A stretch of DNA of 64,000 bases from Fredinandcohnia onubensis (GTDB lineage: Bacteria; Bacillota; Bacilli; Bacillales; Bacillaceae_L), in assembly GCF_002734215.1 (NCBI RefSeq), contig NZ_NSEB01000002.1:186001-250000 (forward strand), written 5' to 3'. Made by a program: the position numbers and the translations under genes. This document shows, piece by piece, positions 51,039-63,152 of this stretch (positions are counted from its first letter, which is position 1; the number at the start of each line of letters is the position of its first letter). The notes under the pieces are model-generated. The model did not search any database and had not been told where the DNA came from. It saw nothing but the letters and a program-made list of their open reading frames with translations.

Positions 51039-54000
51039 ATGAGTACGGTAGAGGTATATCGTCCAAAGCATCATGTTCGGTTTGTGACGGCTTCAAGCTT
51101 ATTTGATGGGCATGATGCCTCGATTAATATCATGCGTCGCATCCTACAGGCGAGTGGGGCAGAGGTCATCCATCTTGGGCATAACCGTTCTGTAGAGGAA
51201 GTAGTGAATGCGGCCATCCAAGAGGATGCGCAAGGTATCGCGATTTCCTCGTATCAGGGTGGCCATGTGGAATATTTTAAATATATGTTTGATCTTTTGA
51301 AAGAGCGGGGAGCTTCCCATATTCGCATCTATGGCGGTGGTGGTGGAGTCATCATCCCTCGTGAAATCAAGGAGCTTCATGAATACGGAATTGCTGGGAT
51401 TTTTTCTCCAGATGATGGTCGCAATCTGGGTCTACAAGGAATGATCAACAAGATGCTACAAGAGTGCGATTACCCAACAAGCACGGAGCTAACCGATGAG
51501 CTTGAGCTCCTTCAAAGTGGGGACTACAATACGGTCGCTAAGCTCATCACGATTGCGGAAAATCAAATTGGAACCAACGATGAAACGGCTGCAGCGACTG
51601 AAACAATCATTCAAAAAATAAAAGACCTTGAAAAAACGGTTCCAGTTGTGGGGATTACAGGTACAGGTGGAGCAGGAAAAAGCTCCCTCACGGACGAACT
51701 GATTCGCCGCTTTATCAATGAATTCGACGATAAGAAAGTTGCGATTTTATCTGTTGATCCTACAAAACAAAAAACCGGTGGTGCTTTACTTGGGGACCGA
51801 ATTCGCATGAATGCAATTTTCTCTCCAAGGGTGTATATGCGAAGCCTTGCTACAAGAGGGTCGAAATCAGAATTATCGCTGGCAATTAAAGATGCAATTG
51901 CAGTCGTTAAAGCAGCAGGCTTTGACTTAATCATTGTTGAAACAAGCGGGATTGGGCAAGGGGATGCTGAAATTACAGAGGTCTGTGACATCTCCATGTA
52001 TGTCATGACAAGTGAATTTGGTGCGCCTTCACAGCTTGAAAAAATCGACATGATTGACTATGCTGACCTAATTGTAATTAACAAATTCGAACGCAAAGGT
52101 TCAGAAGATGCGAAGCGTCAAGTACAAAAGCAGTATCAGCGTAGCCACCTTTTATTTGAAAAAGACTATGAAGACATGCCGGTATTCGGTACGATTGCAA
52201 GTCAGTTTAATGATCCAGGAACGAACGCCCTTTTTGCGAATTTAGTGGATAAAATCAATGAAAAAATGGCGACAGACTGGGAAACATCTTTTGAAAAGAC
52301 AGCAGATGTCCAAAAACAAAATGTCATTATCCCGAATGACCGCCGTTATTATCTGCGTGAGATTTCAGATACGGTTCGAAACTATCATAAAAAAGCAGCC
52401 GAACAGGTAGAAATCGCAAGAAAGCTATTCCAAATTAGCGGTACGATTGAGAGCGTAAAGGAGATTGGCAATGAGGATGTCCTCAAAGCTCTTGAAACAC
52501 TTCAATCCCAATATGAAGCGAAGCTTTCGGATGAGTCGAAGAAAATCCTAGCAAACTGGGAATCTCTCAAGGAAACATACAAGGGTGAAAAATTTATTAC
52601 GAAAATTCGTGACAAGGAAATCGTGACGATTTTAAAAACAAAAAGTCTGTCGGGTCTATCGATTCCGAAGATTTCACTCCCAGGCTTTAAAGATTTTGGG
52701 GAAATTCTCCGCTGGGTCTATAAAGAGAATGTTCCAGGTGCATTCCCTTATACAGCAGGTGTGTTTCCATTCAAACGTGAAGGGGAAGATCCGAAGCGTC
52801 AGTTTGCCGGAGAAGGGACTCCAGATCGAACGAATCGCCGTTTTCATTATTTATCGAAGGATGATGATGCAAAACGCTTAAGTACAGCATTTGACTCTGT
52901 AACCTTATATGGTGAAGACCCTGCCTATCGCCCTGATATTTATGGAAAAGTTGGGGAAAGTGGCGTCAGCGTATGTACCCTTGATGATATGAAAAAGCTC
53001 TATAAGGGGTTTGACCTTTGTGCACCGTCTACTTCGGTTTCAATGACAATCAATGGACCAGCACCAATCATCCTTGCGATGTTCATGAATACTGCGATTC
53101 ACCAACAGGTTGAAAAGCGTGAACAAGAGCTTGGCCGCATCTTAACGGTGGAGGAATTCCAAGAGGTACGAGCGAAAACATTACAGACAGTTCGTGGAAC
53201 CGTCCAGGCAGATATTTTAAAAGAAGATCAAGGTCAAAATACGTGTATTTTCTCAACGGAATTTGCGTTACGTATGATGGGAGATATCCAAAAATATTTC
53301 ATTGATCATAAAGTAAGAAATTATTATTCGGTATCCATTTCTGGTTATCATATTGCAGAAGCGGGTGCTAATCCGATTTCTCAACTCGCTTTTACCTTAT
53401 CAAACGGGTTCACGTATGTGGAATATTACCTCAGCCGTGGAATGAATATTGATGATTTTGCACCAAATCTATCCTTCTTCTTTAGTAATGGGCTAGACCC
53501 AGAATATACGGTAATTGGTCGGGTGGCACGCCGCATTTGGGCAACGGTCATGAGAGAAAAATATGGAGCAAATGAGCGCAGTCAAAAATTAAAGTACCAT
53601 GTACAAACATCTGGACGTTCCCTCCATGCACAGGAAATTGATTTTAATGACATTCGTACGACCCTGCAGGCACTAATGGCTCTTCAAGATAATTGTAACT
53701 CGCTTCATACGAATGCATACGATGAGGCCATTACAACACCAACAGAGGAATCGGTTCGCCGTGCGATGGCAATTCAGATGATTATTACGAAAGAACATGG
53801 TTTAACGAAGAATGAAAATCCGATTCAAGGTTCTTTTATTGTTGAGGAACTCACTGATTTAGTGGAAGAAGCAGTGCTTCAGGAATTCGACCGTCTAAAT
53901 GACCGTGGTGGTGTTCTTGGCGCGATGGAAACACAGTATCAGCGCGGAAAAATCCAAGATGAGTCCATGTATTATGAGATGAAAAAACATACGGGAGAGC

Positions 54001-54299
54001 TTCCGATCATTGGCGTAAATACGTACTTAAATCCTAATCCGCCATCAGAGGAGGATTTAAACAATATCGAGCTCGCACGTGCAACGAAAGAAGAAAAAGA
54101 ACTTCAAATTAAAAATTTAAAAGAATTCCAGGAACGAAATAAGGATAAAGTAGAAGAAGCATTAAAAAAGCTAAAACAGGTTGCTGTGAACAATGGAAAC
54201 ATTTTTGAAGAATTGATGGAAACGGTTCAGGTCGCAAGTCTTGGCCAAATCACGCAGGCGCTCTATGAAGTAGGCGGACAATACCGAAGAAATATGTAG
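51039..54299 (+). CDS. icmF: Fused isobutyryl-CoA mutase IcmF
   Basis: A 1086-residue natural fusion. Residues 10-145 form the B12-binding domain ([20 protein letters not shown], with the DxH cobalt-ligand motif), residues about 195-420 the MeaI-type G-protein chaperone (P-loop [13 protein letters not shown] near 205), and residues about 560-1086 the mutase barrel ([25 protein letters not shown]). It interconverts isobutyryl-CoA and n-butyryl-CoA with adenosylcobalamin. The ATG at 51039 is well spaced from GGGGG. It ends the operon. Confidence 0.95.
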   Translation: MSTVEVYRPKHHVRFVTASSLFDGHDASINIMRRILQASGAEVIHLGHNRSVEEVVNAAIQEDAQGIAISSYQGGHVEYFKYMFDLLKERGASHIRIYGGGGGVIIPREIKELHEYGIAGIFSPDDGRNLGLQGMINKMLQECDYPTSTELTDELELLQSGDYNTVAKLITIAENQIGTNDETAAATETIIQKIKDLEKTVPVVGITGTGGAGKSSLTDELIRRFINEFDDKKVAILSVDPTKQKTGGALLGDRIRMNAIFSPRVYMRSLATRGSKSELSLAIKDAIAVVKAAGFDLIIVETSGIGQGDAEITEVCDISMYVMTSEFGAPSQLEKIDMIDYADLIVINKFERKGSEDAKRQVQKQYQRSHLLFEKDYEDMPVFGTIASQFNDPGTNALFANLVDKINEKMATDWETSFEKTADVQKQNVIIPNDRRYYLREISDTVRNYHKKAAEQVEIARKLFQISGTIESVKEIGNEDVLKALETLQSQYEAKLSDESKKILANWESLKETYKGEKFITKIRDKEIVTILKTKSLSGLSIPKISLPGFKDFGEILRWVYKENVPGAFPYTAGVFPFKREGEDPKRQFAGEGTPDRTNRRFHYLSKDDDAKRLSTAFDSVTLYGEDPAYRPDIYGKVGESGVSVCTLDDMKKLYKGFDLCAPSTSVSMTINGPAPIILAMFMNTAIHQQVEKREQELGRILTVEEFQEVRAKTLQTVRGTVQADILKEDQGQNTCIFSTEFALRMMGDIQKYFIDHKVRNYYSVSISGYHIAEAGANPISQLAFTLSNGFTYVEYYLSRGMNIDDFAPNLSFFFSNGLDPEYTVIGRVARRIWATVMREKYGANERSQKLKYHVQTSGRSLHAQEIDFNDIRTTLQALMALQDNCNSLHTNAYDEAITTPTEESVRRAMAIQMIITKEHGLTKNENPIQGSFIVEELTDLVEEAVLQEFDRLNDRGGVLGAMETQYQRGKIQDESMYYEMKKHTGELPIIGVNTYLNPNPPSEEDLNNIELARATKEEKELQIKNLKEFQERNKDKVEEALKKLKQVAVNNGNIFEELMETVQVASLGQITQALYEVGGQYRRNM

Positions 54300-54309
54300 A
54301 AAAAGATCG

Positions 54310-54338
54310 AGGCTGACTATTTTTGCATAGTTCAGCCT
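54310..54338 (+). terminator. Terminator of the acyl-CoA operon
   Basis: AGGCTGACTAT, short loop, ATAGTTCAGCCT, then TAATTTAT. Confidence 0.75.
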
Positions 54339-54490
54339 TAATTTATGATATGTCTGGCATAAAGTGGTTGATTTTGTTTATAATGAATGATATGTATTTT
54401 ACAGAACTCTTTTTTATTTTTTATAAGAAGAATCCTGACAACATGTTTTTACCAGAATTCCAGTTACATACATAGAAAGGGAGTGCCTTG

Positions 54491-55066
54491 ATGAGTCTCG
54501 ATCAATACTCACCAGAGCAAATAAAAGAAATGTCAATGCTTGAGGTAGCGTATGAGATTTTCCTAGGGAGAAAAGATGCGATTACATTTAACGAGCTAGT
54601 TGACGAAGTAACAAAAACTTTAGAGCTTTCAGAAGAAGAGGTTCGTACAAGAATTTCTCAATTTTATACAGATCTCAATATCGATGGTCGTTTTATTACA
54701 TTAGGTGATAATCGTTGGGGACTTCGTACTTGGTATCCATACGAGCAAATCGATGAAGAGGTTACTCATACTGAAAAGCCGAAGAAGAAGAAAAAGAGCA
54801 AGAAGAAGGATGAGGACGACGATCTCATTGGCTTCGACGATCTTGATGAAGATGATCTTGATTTTGATGAAGACTTTGATGAAGAAGACGAAGATGTGGA
54901 TGACGTCGAGGATGACGAAGAAGAAGATGACGAGGACTTTGATGACATCGACGACGAAGAGGACTTCGAAGATGAAGAAGAAGATGAAGAGCTTATCGAT
55001 GATGAAGAATATGAGTTAGACGAGGAAGAAGAAGATGAAGAGTTTGAAGAAGAGGAAGAAGACTAA
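54491..55066 (+). CDS. rpoE: RNA polymerase delta subunit
   Basis: A 191-residue protein. Residues 1-95 form the HARE-HTH winged-helix domain (SMLEVAYEIFLGRKDAITFN, then DGRFITLGDNRWGLRTWYPY); a Lys-rich patch (KPKKKKKSKKK) is followed by a nearly uninterrupted Asp/Glu tail to the end. Delta binds RNA polymerase, aids recycling and increases sensitivity to initiating nucleotide levels. The ATG at 54491 follows AAGGGAGTG. The tail is somewhat longer than in B. subtilis (173 residues in total). Confidence 0.95.
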   Translation: MSLDQYSPEQIKEMSMLEVAYEIFLGRKDAITFNELVDEVTKTLELSEEEVRTRISQFYTDLNIDGRFITLGDNRWGLRTWYPYEQIDEEVTHTEKPKKKKKSKKKDEDDDLIGFDDLDEDDLDFDEDFDEEDEDVDDVEDDEEEDDEDFDDIDDEEDFEDEEEDEELIDDEEYELDEEEEDEEFEEEEED

Positions 55067-55107
55067 TCCTCAAGTATTTATCAAGTTAAATTAAACTCAA
55101 ACTCATA

Positions 55108-55136
55108 TTGACTTTTTAATCTTATCTCGGTAGAAT
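55108..55136 (+). promoter_or_regulatory. pyrG promoter
   Basis: TTGACT, 17-base spacer, TAGAAT. The first G of GGGCTC lies eight bases after the -10 box, the position expected for the start of transcription. Confidence 0.85.
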
Positions 55137-55143
55137 ACTTTTT

Positions 55144-55218
55144 GGGCTCTAAAAAAAGAGTATCTACGAAACCATATTAAAGTTTCGCTCCCTTACATAT
55201 TGTAAGTGGAGCTTTTTT
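55144..55218 (+). promoter_or_regulatory. pyrG: pyrG leader attenuator (CTP-sensing, reiterative transcription)
   Basis: The transcript is predicted to begin GGGCTC (55144). The terminator is GCTCCCTTAC (55187-55196) and GTAAGTGGAGC (55202-55212), followed by TTTTTT. In B. subtilis pyrG, low CTP makes polymerase add extra G residues at this GGGC start, and the G-run then pairs with the C/T-rich left arm to block the terminator. All the needed elements are here. A small CGAAAC/GTTTCG hairpin lies between. Confidence 0.9.
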
Positions 55219-55325
55219 ATTTTATAGGAGTGCAAGGTTCGGTGAGTTAAACAATTTACCCCCGCACCAAGAATAATTTCTTTATACATTTTGATTTTTT
55301 GAGCAAACTTTAACTAATTACATGA

Positions 55326-56951
<1,626 letters not shown>

Positions 56952-56955
56952 ATAA

Positions 56956-56985
56956 AAAAAGCGAGTGTGAATTCACTCGCTTTTT
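56956..56985 (+). terminator. Terminator of pyrG
   Basis: AAAAAGCGAGTG, six-base loop, CACTCGCTTTTT. Confidence 0.92.
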
Positions 56986-57055
56986 ATTATGAGGTAATGT
57001 GGTGAAAAATGGATGGTGGAGGACGTTTTTGTTCAAATAATGGTTGGTTATGTAC

Positions 57056-57406
57056 TTCATCGGGCTTATGAAGAACATAACGCTTGAACAAAAGGAAACT
57101 TCATCAGGCTTATGAAGAACATAACTCTCGAGAAAAAGTATGGTTATGTACTTCATCATGCTTATGAAGAGGAAATAGCATAAGAATTTGAATCTGAATC
57201 CTCTTCATTGTGCTTATGAAGAGGAAATAACATAAGAATTTGAGTCTGAATCCTCTTCATTGTGCTTATGAAGAGGAAATAGCATAAGAATTTGAGTCTG
57301 AATCCTCTTCATCGGGCTTATGAAGAGGAAATAGCATAAGAACTTGAATCTGAATCCTCTTAATCATGCCTATGAAAAGGAGAAACCGCGAGCATTTCCT
57401 CTTCAT
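57056..57406. repeat. Array of seven hairpin units with 52-bp period
   Basis: Each full unit is CCTCTTCAT, a seven-base loop ending GCTT, ATGAAGAGG, then a related linker (AAATAGCATAAGAATTTGAG). TTCAT boxes begin at 57056, 57100, 57152, 57204, 57256, 57308 and 57360: one step of 44 and then five of exactly 52 bases. The first two units have shortened stems, and a half unit lies at 57402. The array fills the 3'-3' gap between pyrG and ywjG. The linkers are alike, so it is not a CRISPR array. Confidence 0.88.
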
Positions 57407-57455
57407 AAACTAATCCCTGGTTTTGTCCTTCACCAAAATTCAACTCATTTTATCC

Positions 57456-57989
57456 CTATTCAAATTCCTCGACCATTTCTTTGATTGTAAATTTTAGACC
57501 GTAATAGGCATATAGAGCAGTCATCACGCTTGGGAAGCCAAAACGGGTCCCATCATCATCGGGGATAAGTGGCTTTTGGAGCTTGCTGTCGATATGAATA
57601 TCGACGCTTTTCTCAAGAGTGCGTTCAGCTTCTATTTTTACAATTGCCGAAATCGCTACGGTTTGGATTCCATTGCCGCGCAGTACTTCAGCAAGCTTAA
57701 TGGCTTCTTCATCGGTAGAAAATCTTGTGATTAATAGAACGGAGTCAACATCCTCAATCTCGTTCATTTTTCCATCAGTAAATAAAGGCTTTGCAGACTT
57801 TAATGGTTCAGCCCCAGCCAAAGCCTCGGTAGCAACTGCTACCATTTCGCCAAAACCATGTACGAATACTGTACCATCACTAATGACAGACTGAGCAAGA
57901 ATTCTAGCCCCATCCTCCATATTCATTTCTTCATGCTCCATAATTCTCTTAAACTGACCTTGAAGCTGTGTAGTAAAAATTTTCAACAT
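57456..57989 (-). CDS. ywjG: YwjG, DUF2529 (SIS-like) protein
   Basis: A 177-residue protein of the DUF2529 family (MLKIFTTQLQGQFKRIMEHE, VISDGTVFVHGFGEMVAVAT). The pattern of a glycine-containing loop, VLLITRFSTDEEAIKLAEVL and a central beta strand resembles sugar-isomerase (SIS) folds such as GmhA. The function is unknown. It lies between pyrG and spo0F, opposite in direction, as in B. subtilis. AAGGGAA lies somewhat far (about 13 bases) from the ATG. Confidence 0.85.
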   Translation of the reverse strand: MLKIFTTQLQGQFKRIMEHEEMNMEDGARILAQSVISDGTVFVHGFGEMVAVATEALAGAEPLKSAKPLFTDGKMNEIEDVDSVLLITRFSTDEEAIKLAEVLRGNGIQTVAISAIVKIEAERTLEKSVDIHIDSKLQKPLIPDDDGTRFGFPSVMTALYAYYGLKFTIKEMVEEFE

Positions 57990-58070
57990 AAATGTAAAAT
58001 TCCCTTCTTGTCGATATACTTATTTCCATATATTATCATAATAACGTTATACAAAAAAAATAAGAAATGA

Positions 58071-58077
58071 TGTCGAA
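58071..58077 (+). promoter_or_regulatory. Spo0A box upstream of spo0F
   Basis: TGTCGAA matches the Spo0A core site (TGTCGAA). It lies 60 bases before the sigma-H promoter, where Spo0A-P control of spo0F is known in B. subtilis. Confidence 0.55.
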
Positions 58078-58130
58078 ATATGTTGAATTAATTGTTTCGG
58101 TCTTGGAAGTAAAAGTTTTTCAAGTAAAAA

Positions 58131-58158
58131 GCAGGAAATTTAGAATGTATGATAGAAT
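58131..58158 (+). promoter_or_regulatory. Sigma-H promoter of spo0F
   Basis: GCAGGAAAT and AGAAT with a spacer of about 14 bases fit the sigma-H consensus (RnAGGAwwT, GAAT). It lies 116 bases before spo0F, which is sigma-H-driven in B. subtilis. Confidence 0.65.
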
Positions 58159-58273
58159 TAAAAATGAATAACGATATAATAATATTCGAAAAAACGAACG
58201 TAACTAAAACGATCGTGGAAGACAAAGTAATTTATCCAACTATTTTTATCTATTTAAGGGGGGTTTTTCAAGT

Positions 58274-58645
58274 ATGTCAGAAAAAATCTTAATTGTGGAT
58301 GATCAATACGGAATACGGATTCTATTAAACGAAGTTTTTCAAAAAGAAGGTTATAAGACATTCCAAGCAGCTAATGGGGTACAAGCAATCGATATCGTTC
58401 AAAAGCACTCTCCAGATTTGGTCTTACTAGATATGAAAATCCCTGGTATGGATGGGATTGAAATTTTAAAAAGACTGAAAAAAATAAACCAGGATATTCG
58501 GGTAATCATTATGACAGCTTATGGTGAACTCGATATGATCCAGGAAGCGAAGGATTTGGGAGCAATTACCCATTTTGCAAAGCCGTTTGACATTGACGAG
58601 CTTCGTGAAGCAGTAAGAGCAAATATCCCATTAAAATCCGAATAA
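58274..58645 (+). CDS. spo0F: Sporulation response regulator Spo0F
   Basis: A 123-residue single-domain receiver, [20 protein letters not shown], nearly identical to B. subtilis Spo0F. The phosphoacceptor Asp53 ([12 protein letters not shown]) equals Asp54 of the B. subtilis numbering; the acidic DD at 9-10, Thr in MTAYGE and Lys in FAKPFD complete the active site. It relays phosphate from sporulation kinases to Spo0B. GGGGGG precedes the ATG. Sigma-H and Spo0A sites lie upstream. Confidence 0.97.
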   Translation: MSEKILIVDDQYGIRILLNEVFQKEGYKTFQAANGVQAIDIVQKHSPDLVLLDMKIPGMDGIEILKRLKKINQDIRVIIMTAYGELDMIQEAKDLGAITHFAKPFDIDELREAVRANIPLKSE

Positions 58646-58682
58646 AAAACATAAAAAATACAAATTAGCGGTATGAACAAAT

Positions 58683-58697
58683 TGGAAACGCTTTACA
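58683..58697 (+). promoter_or_regulatory. cre-like sequence upstream of fbaA
   Basis: TGGAAACGCTTTACA resembles a catabolite-responsive element. It lies about 110 bases before the fbaA promoter. Resemblance only. Confidence 0.3.
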
Positions 58698-58808
58698 AAA
58701 ATAATGCGTAACATTCCTGTATTGCGAAATCAAAATCTTGTGATATGCTTAGTACTGTATTGTTGCTATTCCTTAACACAAAGGGCATTTTTGTGTGCTT
58801 TTTGTCTG

Positions 58809-58837
58809 TTGATTTCTAACTTGAGCTTACATATTAT
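58809..58837 (+). promoter_or_regulatory. Promoter of fbaA
   Basis: TTGATT, 17-base spacer, TATTAT, giving a leader of about 140 bases. The 58646-58983 gap otherwise shows only the cre-like site. Confidence 0.55.
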
Positions 58838-58983
58838 GATTTTATTTCGGTCATTCTATTAGGTGATACGAATTCTATGGAATAGATATACAATAACCCG
58901 GTGAGACTTTGCCGTGGTTCTATCGTGTATAGGGATAATGCCTTAATTTACACAATAAAACGGTACAAAAGGAGGAAATTCAC

Positions 58984-59847
58984 ATGCCTTTGGTTTCAAT
59001 GAAAGAAATGCTTGAAAAAGCAAAAGCAGAAGGGTATGCAGTAGGTCAATTTAACATTAATAACCTTGAATTTACACAAGCTATTTTACAAGCTGCTCAG
59101 GAAGAAAATTCACCAGTTATTCTAGGTGTTTCTGAAGGTGCTGGCCGATATATGGGTGGATTCAAAGTTGTAGTTGCAATGGTTAAAGCGATTATGGAAG
59201 AATCCAATATCACAGTTCCGGTTGCCATTCATCTTGATCATGGTTCTTCATTCGAGAATTGTGCGAAAGCAATTCATGCTGGATTCACATCTGTTATGAT
59301 TGATGCTTCTCATCATCCATTTGAAGAGAACATTGAGATTACTTCTAAAGTAGTTGAGCTTGCACATTTCCACGGGGTTTCTGTAGAAGCTGAGCTTGGT
59401 ACTGTTGGTGGACAAGAAGATGACGTAATAGCTGAAGGTGTTATCTATGCGGATGTTAATGAGTGTGTTGAGCTTGTTAACCGCACTGGTATCGATTGCT
59501 TAGCTCCAGCATTAGGTTCTGTTCACGGTCCTTACAAAGGTGAACCAAACCTTGGTTTCAAAGAGATGGAAGAAATTGGTAACAAAACTGGTTTGCCGCT
59601 TGTACTTCACGGTGGAACAGGTATTCCAACAAAAGATATTCAAAAATCAATTTCTCTTGGAACAGCTAAAATCAACGTGAACACAGAAAACCAAATTGCT
59701 TCAGCGAAAGCAGTTCGTGAAACATTAGCTGCTAAAACAGAAGAGTACGATCCACGTAAATACTTAGGACCTGCTCGTGATGCAATTCGTGAAACTGTAA
59801 AAGGCAAAATGCGTGAATTTGGTTCCTCTGAAAAAGCTAACGCGTAA
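58984..59847 (+). CDS. fbaA: Class II fructose-bisphosphate aldolase
   Basis: A 287-residue zinc-dependent aldolase of glycolysis and gluconeogenesis. Visible motifs are [16 protein letters not shown], the zinc and catalytic region [11 protein letters not shown] (His/Asp), [14 protein letters not shown], and [10 protein letters not shown] with the third zinc His. AAAGGAGG precedes the ATG. Codon use is strongly biased, consistent with high expression. In B. subtilis a transaldolase gene follows; here an intergenic repeat region lies in that place. Confidence 0.96.
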   Translation: MPLVSMKEMLEKAKAEGYAVGQFNINNLEFTQAILQAAQEENSPVILGVSEGAGRYMGGFKVVVAMVKAIMEESNITVPVAIHLDHGSSFENCAKAIHAGFTSVMIDASHHPFEENIEITSKVVELAHFHGVSVEAELGTVGGQEDDVIAEGVIYADVNECVELVNRTGIDCLAPALGSVHGPYKGEPNLGFKEMEEIGNKTGLPLVLHGGTGIPTKDIQKSISLGTAKINVNTENQIASAKAVRETLAAKTEEYDPRKYLGPARDAIRETVKGKMREFGSSEKANA

Positions 59848-59967
59848 GTAACCTTTTGGATGTAAAAAACGTCTAATTAAATAGATTGGAGAAAGGTCTC
59901 CAACCCAAAAAAAAGCCGCTTATTTCCTGTTATTGACAACATGATTTGGAGATAGCGGTTTTCTTGC

Positions 59968-60167
59968 GTTATAATAAGAAATGCGCAAGGCGTTTTTTGG
60001 AAAAACCTTGCCGATTTAGATGGGAGTCTAGGGGTAATTACAATAAGAAAAGCGCAAGGCGCACGGCTTTAGGTGACAAGCATAAGAAAAGCGCTGACAG
60101 AAGGTGCATTTTACCTTCAGAAGCGATTGGCTTATGACCTCGAACCGATGGCGACTGTAGCTAGACA
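59968..60167. repeat. Compound foldback repeat, copy 2
   Basis: From 60050 to 60167 the minus strand matches the 15308-15420 element: GTCTAGCTACAG, CGAGGTCATAAGCC, AAGGTAAAATGCACCTTCTG and CAGCGCTTTTCTTATGCTTG. Upstream, the fragment ATAAGAAAAGCGCAAGGCG occurs twice (about 59970 and 60043), suggesting a duplicated or nested insertion. A weak hairpin around 59911-59957 may terminate fbaA. Confidence 0.75.
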
Positions 60168-60657
60168 CTGAAAGCTTTTTTAAAAAAGTGGAAGGAGCTG
60201 ATTTGTGTAACTTACCCATAAAAATTGAAACTTAGACGAACGCTATAACGTATAGAACTTAGACCTTCAACAAGAATCACTTCAAACACACTAAATGCCA
60301 CGTTAAATGATTCTCAATATGAAATAAGAAAGAACGCTGCTTTTGTAGTACGAACTTAGACCTATTGATTTTATCTTCTATAGGTGAATTTGCTTGTTTT
60401 AATGAAAAAGGATAAAATGATACATGATTTTCCGATTTTCATGTAAACTAAGAGTTAATACTCGTATAGTTCTGTATTCAATCTATGTTAAAATATACCA
60501 ATTCGAGTGAAGTGTCGTTATGATTGTGTAACGTAAACAAGGGAAAAGAACGGCCTAAAGCTAGTTTTCTTCCGGAAAATATTCCGGACAGGTTGTATCC
60601 GTGGCAATTCGAGGATTCCCTTACAAAACCGTTATCTTCGCTAGAAGGGAGCCACAT
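60168..60657 (+). other. Long non-coding gap upstream of murA
   Basis: No credible gene is seen. AACTTAGAC occurs at 60229, 60256 and 60353 as a degenerate direct repeat. A hairpin TTCCGGAA/TTCCGGA lies near 60573-60591, about 70 bases before murA, and may be a leader structure. No convincing promoter could be fixed. Confidence 0.5.
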
Positions 60658-61944
60658 ATGGAAAAACTAAAAATAGCAGGCGGTTATCCACTAAAAGGAT
60701 CTGTAAAAATCAGTGGGGCAAAGAATAGTGCAGTAGCCCTCATTCCAGCAACAATCCTAGCAGAAACGCCAGTAACAATTGAGGGACTACCAGATATTTC
60801 GGACGTGCAAATTTTAGGTGATTTGCTTGAAGAAATCGGTGGTCACGTATCGATAAGTAAAGAAGAAATTTATGTTGACCCGACAAATATTGTTTCAATG
60901 CCACTACCAAATGGTAAAGTCAAAAAGCTTCGTGCCTCCTATTATTTAATGGGAGCCATGCTTGGTCGTTTTAAAAAGGCAGTTATCGGCCTACCAGGTG
61001 GATGTCACCTAGGTCCACGACCAATTGACCAGCATATTAAAGGCTTCGAAGCACTTGGGGCTAAGGTGACCAATGAACAAGGTGCAATCTACCTTCGTGC
61101 TGATGAGTTAAGAGGTGCCCGCATTTACCTTGATGTTGTGAGTGTCGGTGCAACTATTAATATCATGTTAGCTGCAGTGCGTGCTAAAGGTCGTACAGTC
61201 ATTGAAAATGCGGCAAAAGAACCTGAAATTATTGATGTTGCAACATTATTAACAAGCATGGGGGCAAAAATTAAGGGAGCCGGAACAGATGTCATCCGTA
61301 TTGATGGCGTAGATTCTCTACAAGGCTGCCGCCATACCATTATTCCTGACCGCATTGAAGCTGGTACATATATGATTATCGGTGCCGCAATGGGTGAAGG
61401 TGTATTAATTGATAATGTCATTCCACTTCACTTGGAATCACTGATTGCAAAATTCCGTGAGATGGGTGTAACTGTTGAAACAAGTGACGACCAAATTTGG
61501 ATTGCCGGTAATAAGGACATAAAGTCTGTTGATATCAAGACACTTGTGTATCCAGGTTTTCCAACTGACCTACAGCAACCTTTTACGTCCTTGCTAACAA
61601 AAGCAAGTGGAACAGGCGTTGTAACAGATACGATTTATGGTGCGAGATTTAAGCATATCGATGAGCTTCGTCGTATGAATGCCCAAATTAAAGTTGAAGG
61701 CCGTTCAGCGATCGTCACCGGACCTGTACAGCTTCAAGGTGCAAAAGTCAAAGCAAGTGATTTACGTGCAGGGGCTGCACTTGTTGTTGCTGGTTTAATG
61801 GCGGAAGGTGTAACTGAAATTACTGGCCTTGAGCATATCGACCGTGGCTATAGTCATTTAGAAGAAAAACTAACAGGCTTAGGCGCTACTATTTGGAGAG
61901 AAAGCCTAACAGAAGAAGAAATTGAACAACTCCAAAATTCGTAA
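60658..61944 (+). CDS. murA: UDP-N-acetylglucosamine 1-carboxyvinyltransferase (MurA)
   Basis: A 428-residue EPSP-synthase-fold enzyme that transfers enolpyruvate to UDP-GlcNAc, the first committed step of peptidoglycan synthesis. Lys22 (SGAKNSAV) and the catalytic Cys116 (GGCHLGPRP, the fosfomycin target) are present, with FPTDLQQPF and the C-terminal GYSHLEEKL. The ATG at 60658 follows AAGGGAG; an in-frame start at 60601 is rejected. The position beside fbaA and glpX matches the second B. subtilis paralogue (murAB/murZ). Confidence 0.95.
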   Translation: MEKLKIAGGYPLKGSVKISGAKNSAVALIPATILAETPVTIEGLPDISDVQILGDLLEEIGGHVSISKEEIYVDPTNIVSMPLPNGKVKKLRASYYLMGAMLGRFKKAVIGLPGGCHLGPRPIDQHIKGFEALGAKVTNEQGAIYLRADELRGARIYLDVVSVGATINIMLAAVRAKGRTVIENAAKEPEIIDVATLLTSMGAKIKGAGTDVIRIDGVDSLQGCRHTIIPDRIEAGTYMIIGAAMGEGVLIDNVIPLHLESLIAKFREMGVTVETSDDQIWIAGNKDIKSVDIKTLVYPGFPTDLQQPFTSLLTKASGTGVVTDTIYGARFKHIDELRRMNAQIKVEGRSAIVTGPVQLQGAKVKASDLRAGAALVVAGLMAEGVTEITGLEHIDRGYSHLEEKLTGLGATIWRESLTEEEIEQLQNS

Positions 61945-61960
61945 TTTGAATAGAAAATTC

Positions 61961-61988
61961 AAACTCCCACTACAAAAAGTGGGAGTTT
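61961..61988 (+). terminator. Terminator of murA
   Basis: AAACTCCCACT, six-base loop, AGTGGGAGTTT, then TC. Confidence 0.82.
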
Positions 61989-62087
61989 TCATGTATCCTT
62001 ATAAAGAAAAGTAGAGAGAAGACGTTTTTGTTATGTAAAGGTTATGTGAAAAAATAGAATCAAATTATTAGCTAGGGGGAAGAGAGT

Positions 62088-63050
62088 GTGGAAAGAAGCT
62101 TATCGATGGAGCTTGTACGTGTAACAGAGGCAGCGGCATTAGCATCAGCTCGTTGGATGGGACGCGGTAAAAAGGATGAAGCAGATGGAGCAGCAACTTC
62201 TGCGATGCGAGATGTGTTTGACACGATTCCAATGAAGGGACAAGTTGTCATTGGAGAAGGAGAAATGGACGAGGCTCCAATGCTATATATTGGCGAAAAG
62301 CTTGGAAACGGCTATGGTCCAAGAGTTGACGTAGCAGTGGATCCAGTTGAAGGAACCAATATCGTAGCTTCAGGAGGATGGAACGCACTTTCTGTTCTAG
62401 CAGTTGCAGACCATGGCAACTTACTTCATGCCCCAGATATGTATATGGAAAAAATCGCAGTCGGCCCTGAAGCGGTTGGATTAATCGATATTAACGCACC
62501 GATAATCGATAACCTTAAAGCAGTGGCAAGAGCGAAAAATAAGGACATTGAAGATGTCGTAGCAACGGTTTTAAACCGTCCAAGACATGAGCACATCATT
62601 TCACAGCTTCGTGAAGCAGGGGCTCGAATCAAGTTAATCGATGATGGTGACGTTGCGGGTGCCATTAATACAGCGTTTGACCATACGGGTGTAGACATTT
62701 TGTTCGGTTCAGGCGGTGCCCCGGAAGGTGTTCTTTCAGCAGTTGCATTGAAATGTCTAGGTGGCGAAATTCAAGGTAAGCTTCTACCTCAAAACGATGA
62801 AGAGATTGCTCGTTGCATCAAAATGGGACTGGATGTTTCAAAAATTCTTAAAATGGAAGATTTAGTTAGTGGAGATGACGCGATTTTTGCAGCAACAGGT
62901 GTCACAGATGGTGAGCTATTACGTGGAGTGCAGTTTAAGGGATCAATCGGAACCACTCATTCACTTGTTATGCGTGCGAAATCAGGAACTGTTAGATTCA
63001 TAGATGGTAGACACAGCTTAAAGAAAAAGCCCAATCTAGTAATGAAATAA
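62088..63050 (+). CDS. glpX: Class II fructose-1,6-bisphosphatase GlpX
   Basis: A 320-residue gluconeogenic phosphatase, matching B. subtilis YwjI/GlpX. The metal and phosphate motifs are [33 protein letters not shown] and [12 protein letters not shown]. The GTG at 62088 ([10 protein letters not shown]) is supported by GGGGGA nine bases upstream and the family start. It acts opposite to phosphofructokinase, and its neighbour fbaA acts in the adjacent step. Confidence 0.95.
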   Translation: MERSLSMELVRVTEAAALASARWMGRGKKDEADGAATSAMRDVFDTIPMKGQVVIGEGEMDEAPMLYIGEKLGNGYGPRVDVAVDPVEGTNIVASGGWNALSVLAVADHGNLLHAPDMYMEKIAVGPEAVGLIDINAPIIDNLKAVARAKNKDIEDVVATVLNRPRHEHIISQLREAGARIKLIDDGDVAGAINTAFDHTGVDILFGSGGAPEGVLSAVALKCLGGEIQGKLLPQNDEEIARCIKMGLDVSKILKMEDLVSGDDAIFAATGVTDGELLRGVQFKGSIGTTHSLVMRAKSGTVRFIDGRHSLKKKPNLVMK

Positions 63051-63053
63051 AGT

Positions 63054-63084
63054 AGAGGCGAGTCTTTAGTACTCGCTTCTCTTG
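63054..63084 (+). terminator. Terminator of glpX
   Basis: AGAGGCGAGT, seven-base loop, ACTCGCTTCT, with a modest T-rich tail. Confidence 0.7.
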
Positions 63085-63123
63085 TTTACTTTTACCCGTA
63101 CGTGTATTAGCTAAACAGCTTTT

Positions 63124-63152
63124 TGACACCGAAACTTCGTAACTCTATTAAA
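63124..63152 (+). promoter_or_regulatory. Promoter of rho
   Basis: TTGACA, 17-base spacer, TATTAA. It implies a leader of about 340 bases to the rho start; long rho leaders are known to mediate autoregulation in B. subtilis. A TATAAT at 63380 without a good -35 could be a second promoter. No other gene lies in the 63085-63499 gap. Confidence 0.55.

Noticed and set aside
54780-55060. Low-complexity GAA/GAT run as a repeat element
   Set aside because: It encodes the acidic tail of the delta subunit in frame and is explained by protein composition.
57056-57406. CRISPR array
   Set aside because: The spacers between repeats are nearly identical to one another and no cas genes are present, so it is a tandem repeat of hairpin units.
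59946-60137. 63-residue gene after fbaA
   Set aside because: The frame consists of the non-coding repeat fragments ATAAGAAAAGCGC and the foldback element.
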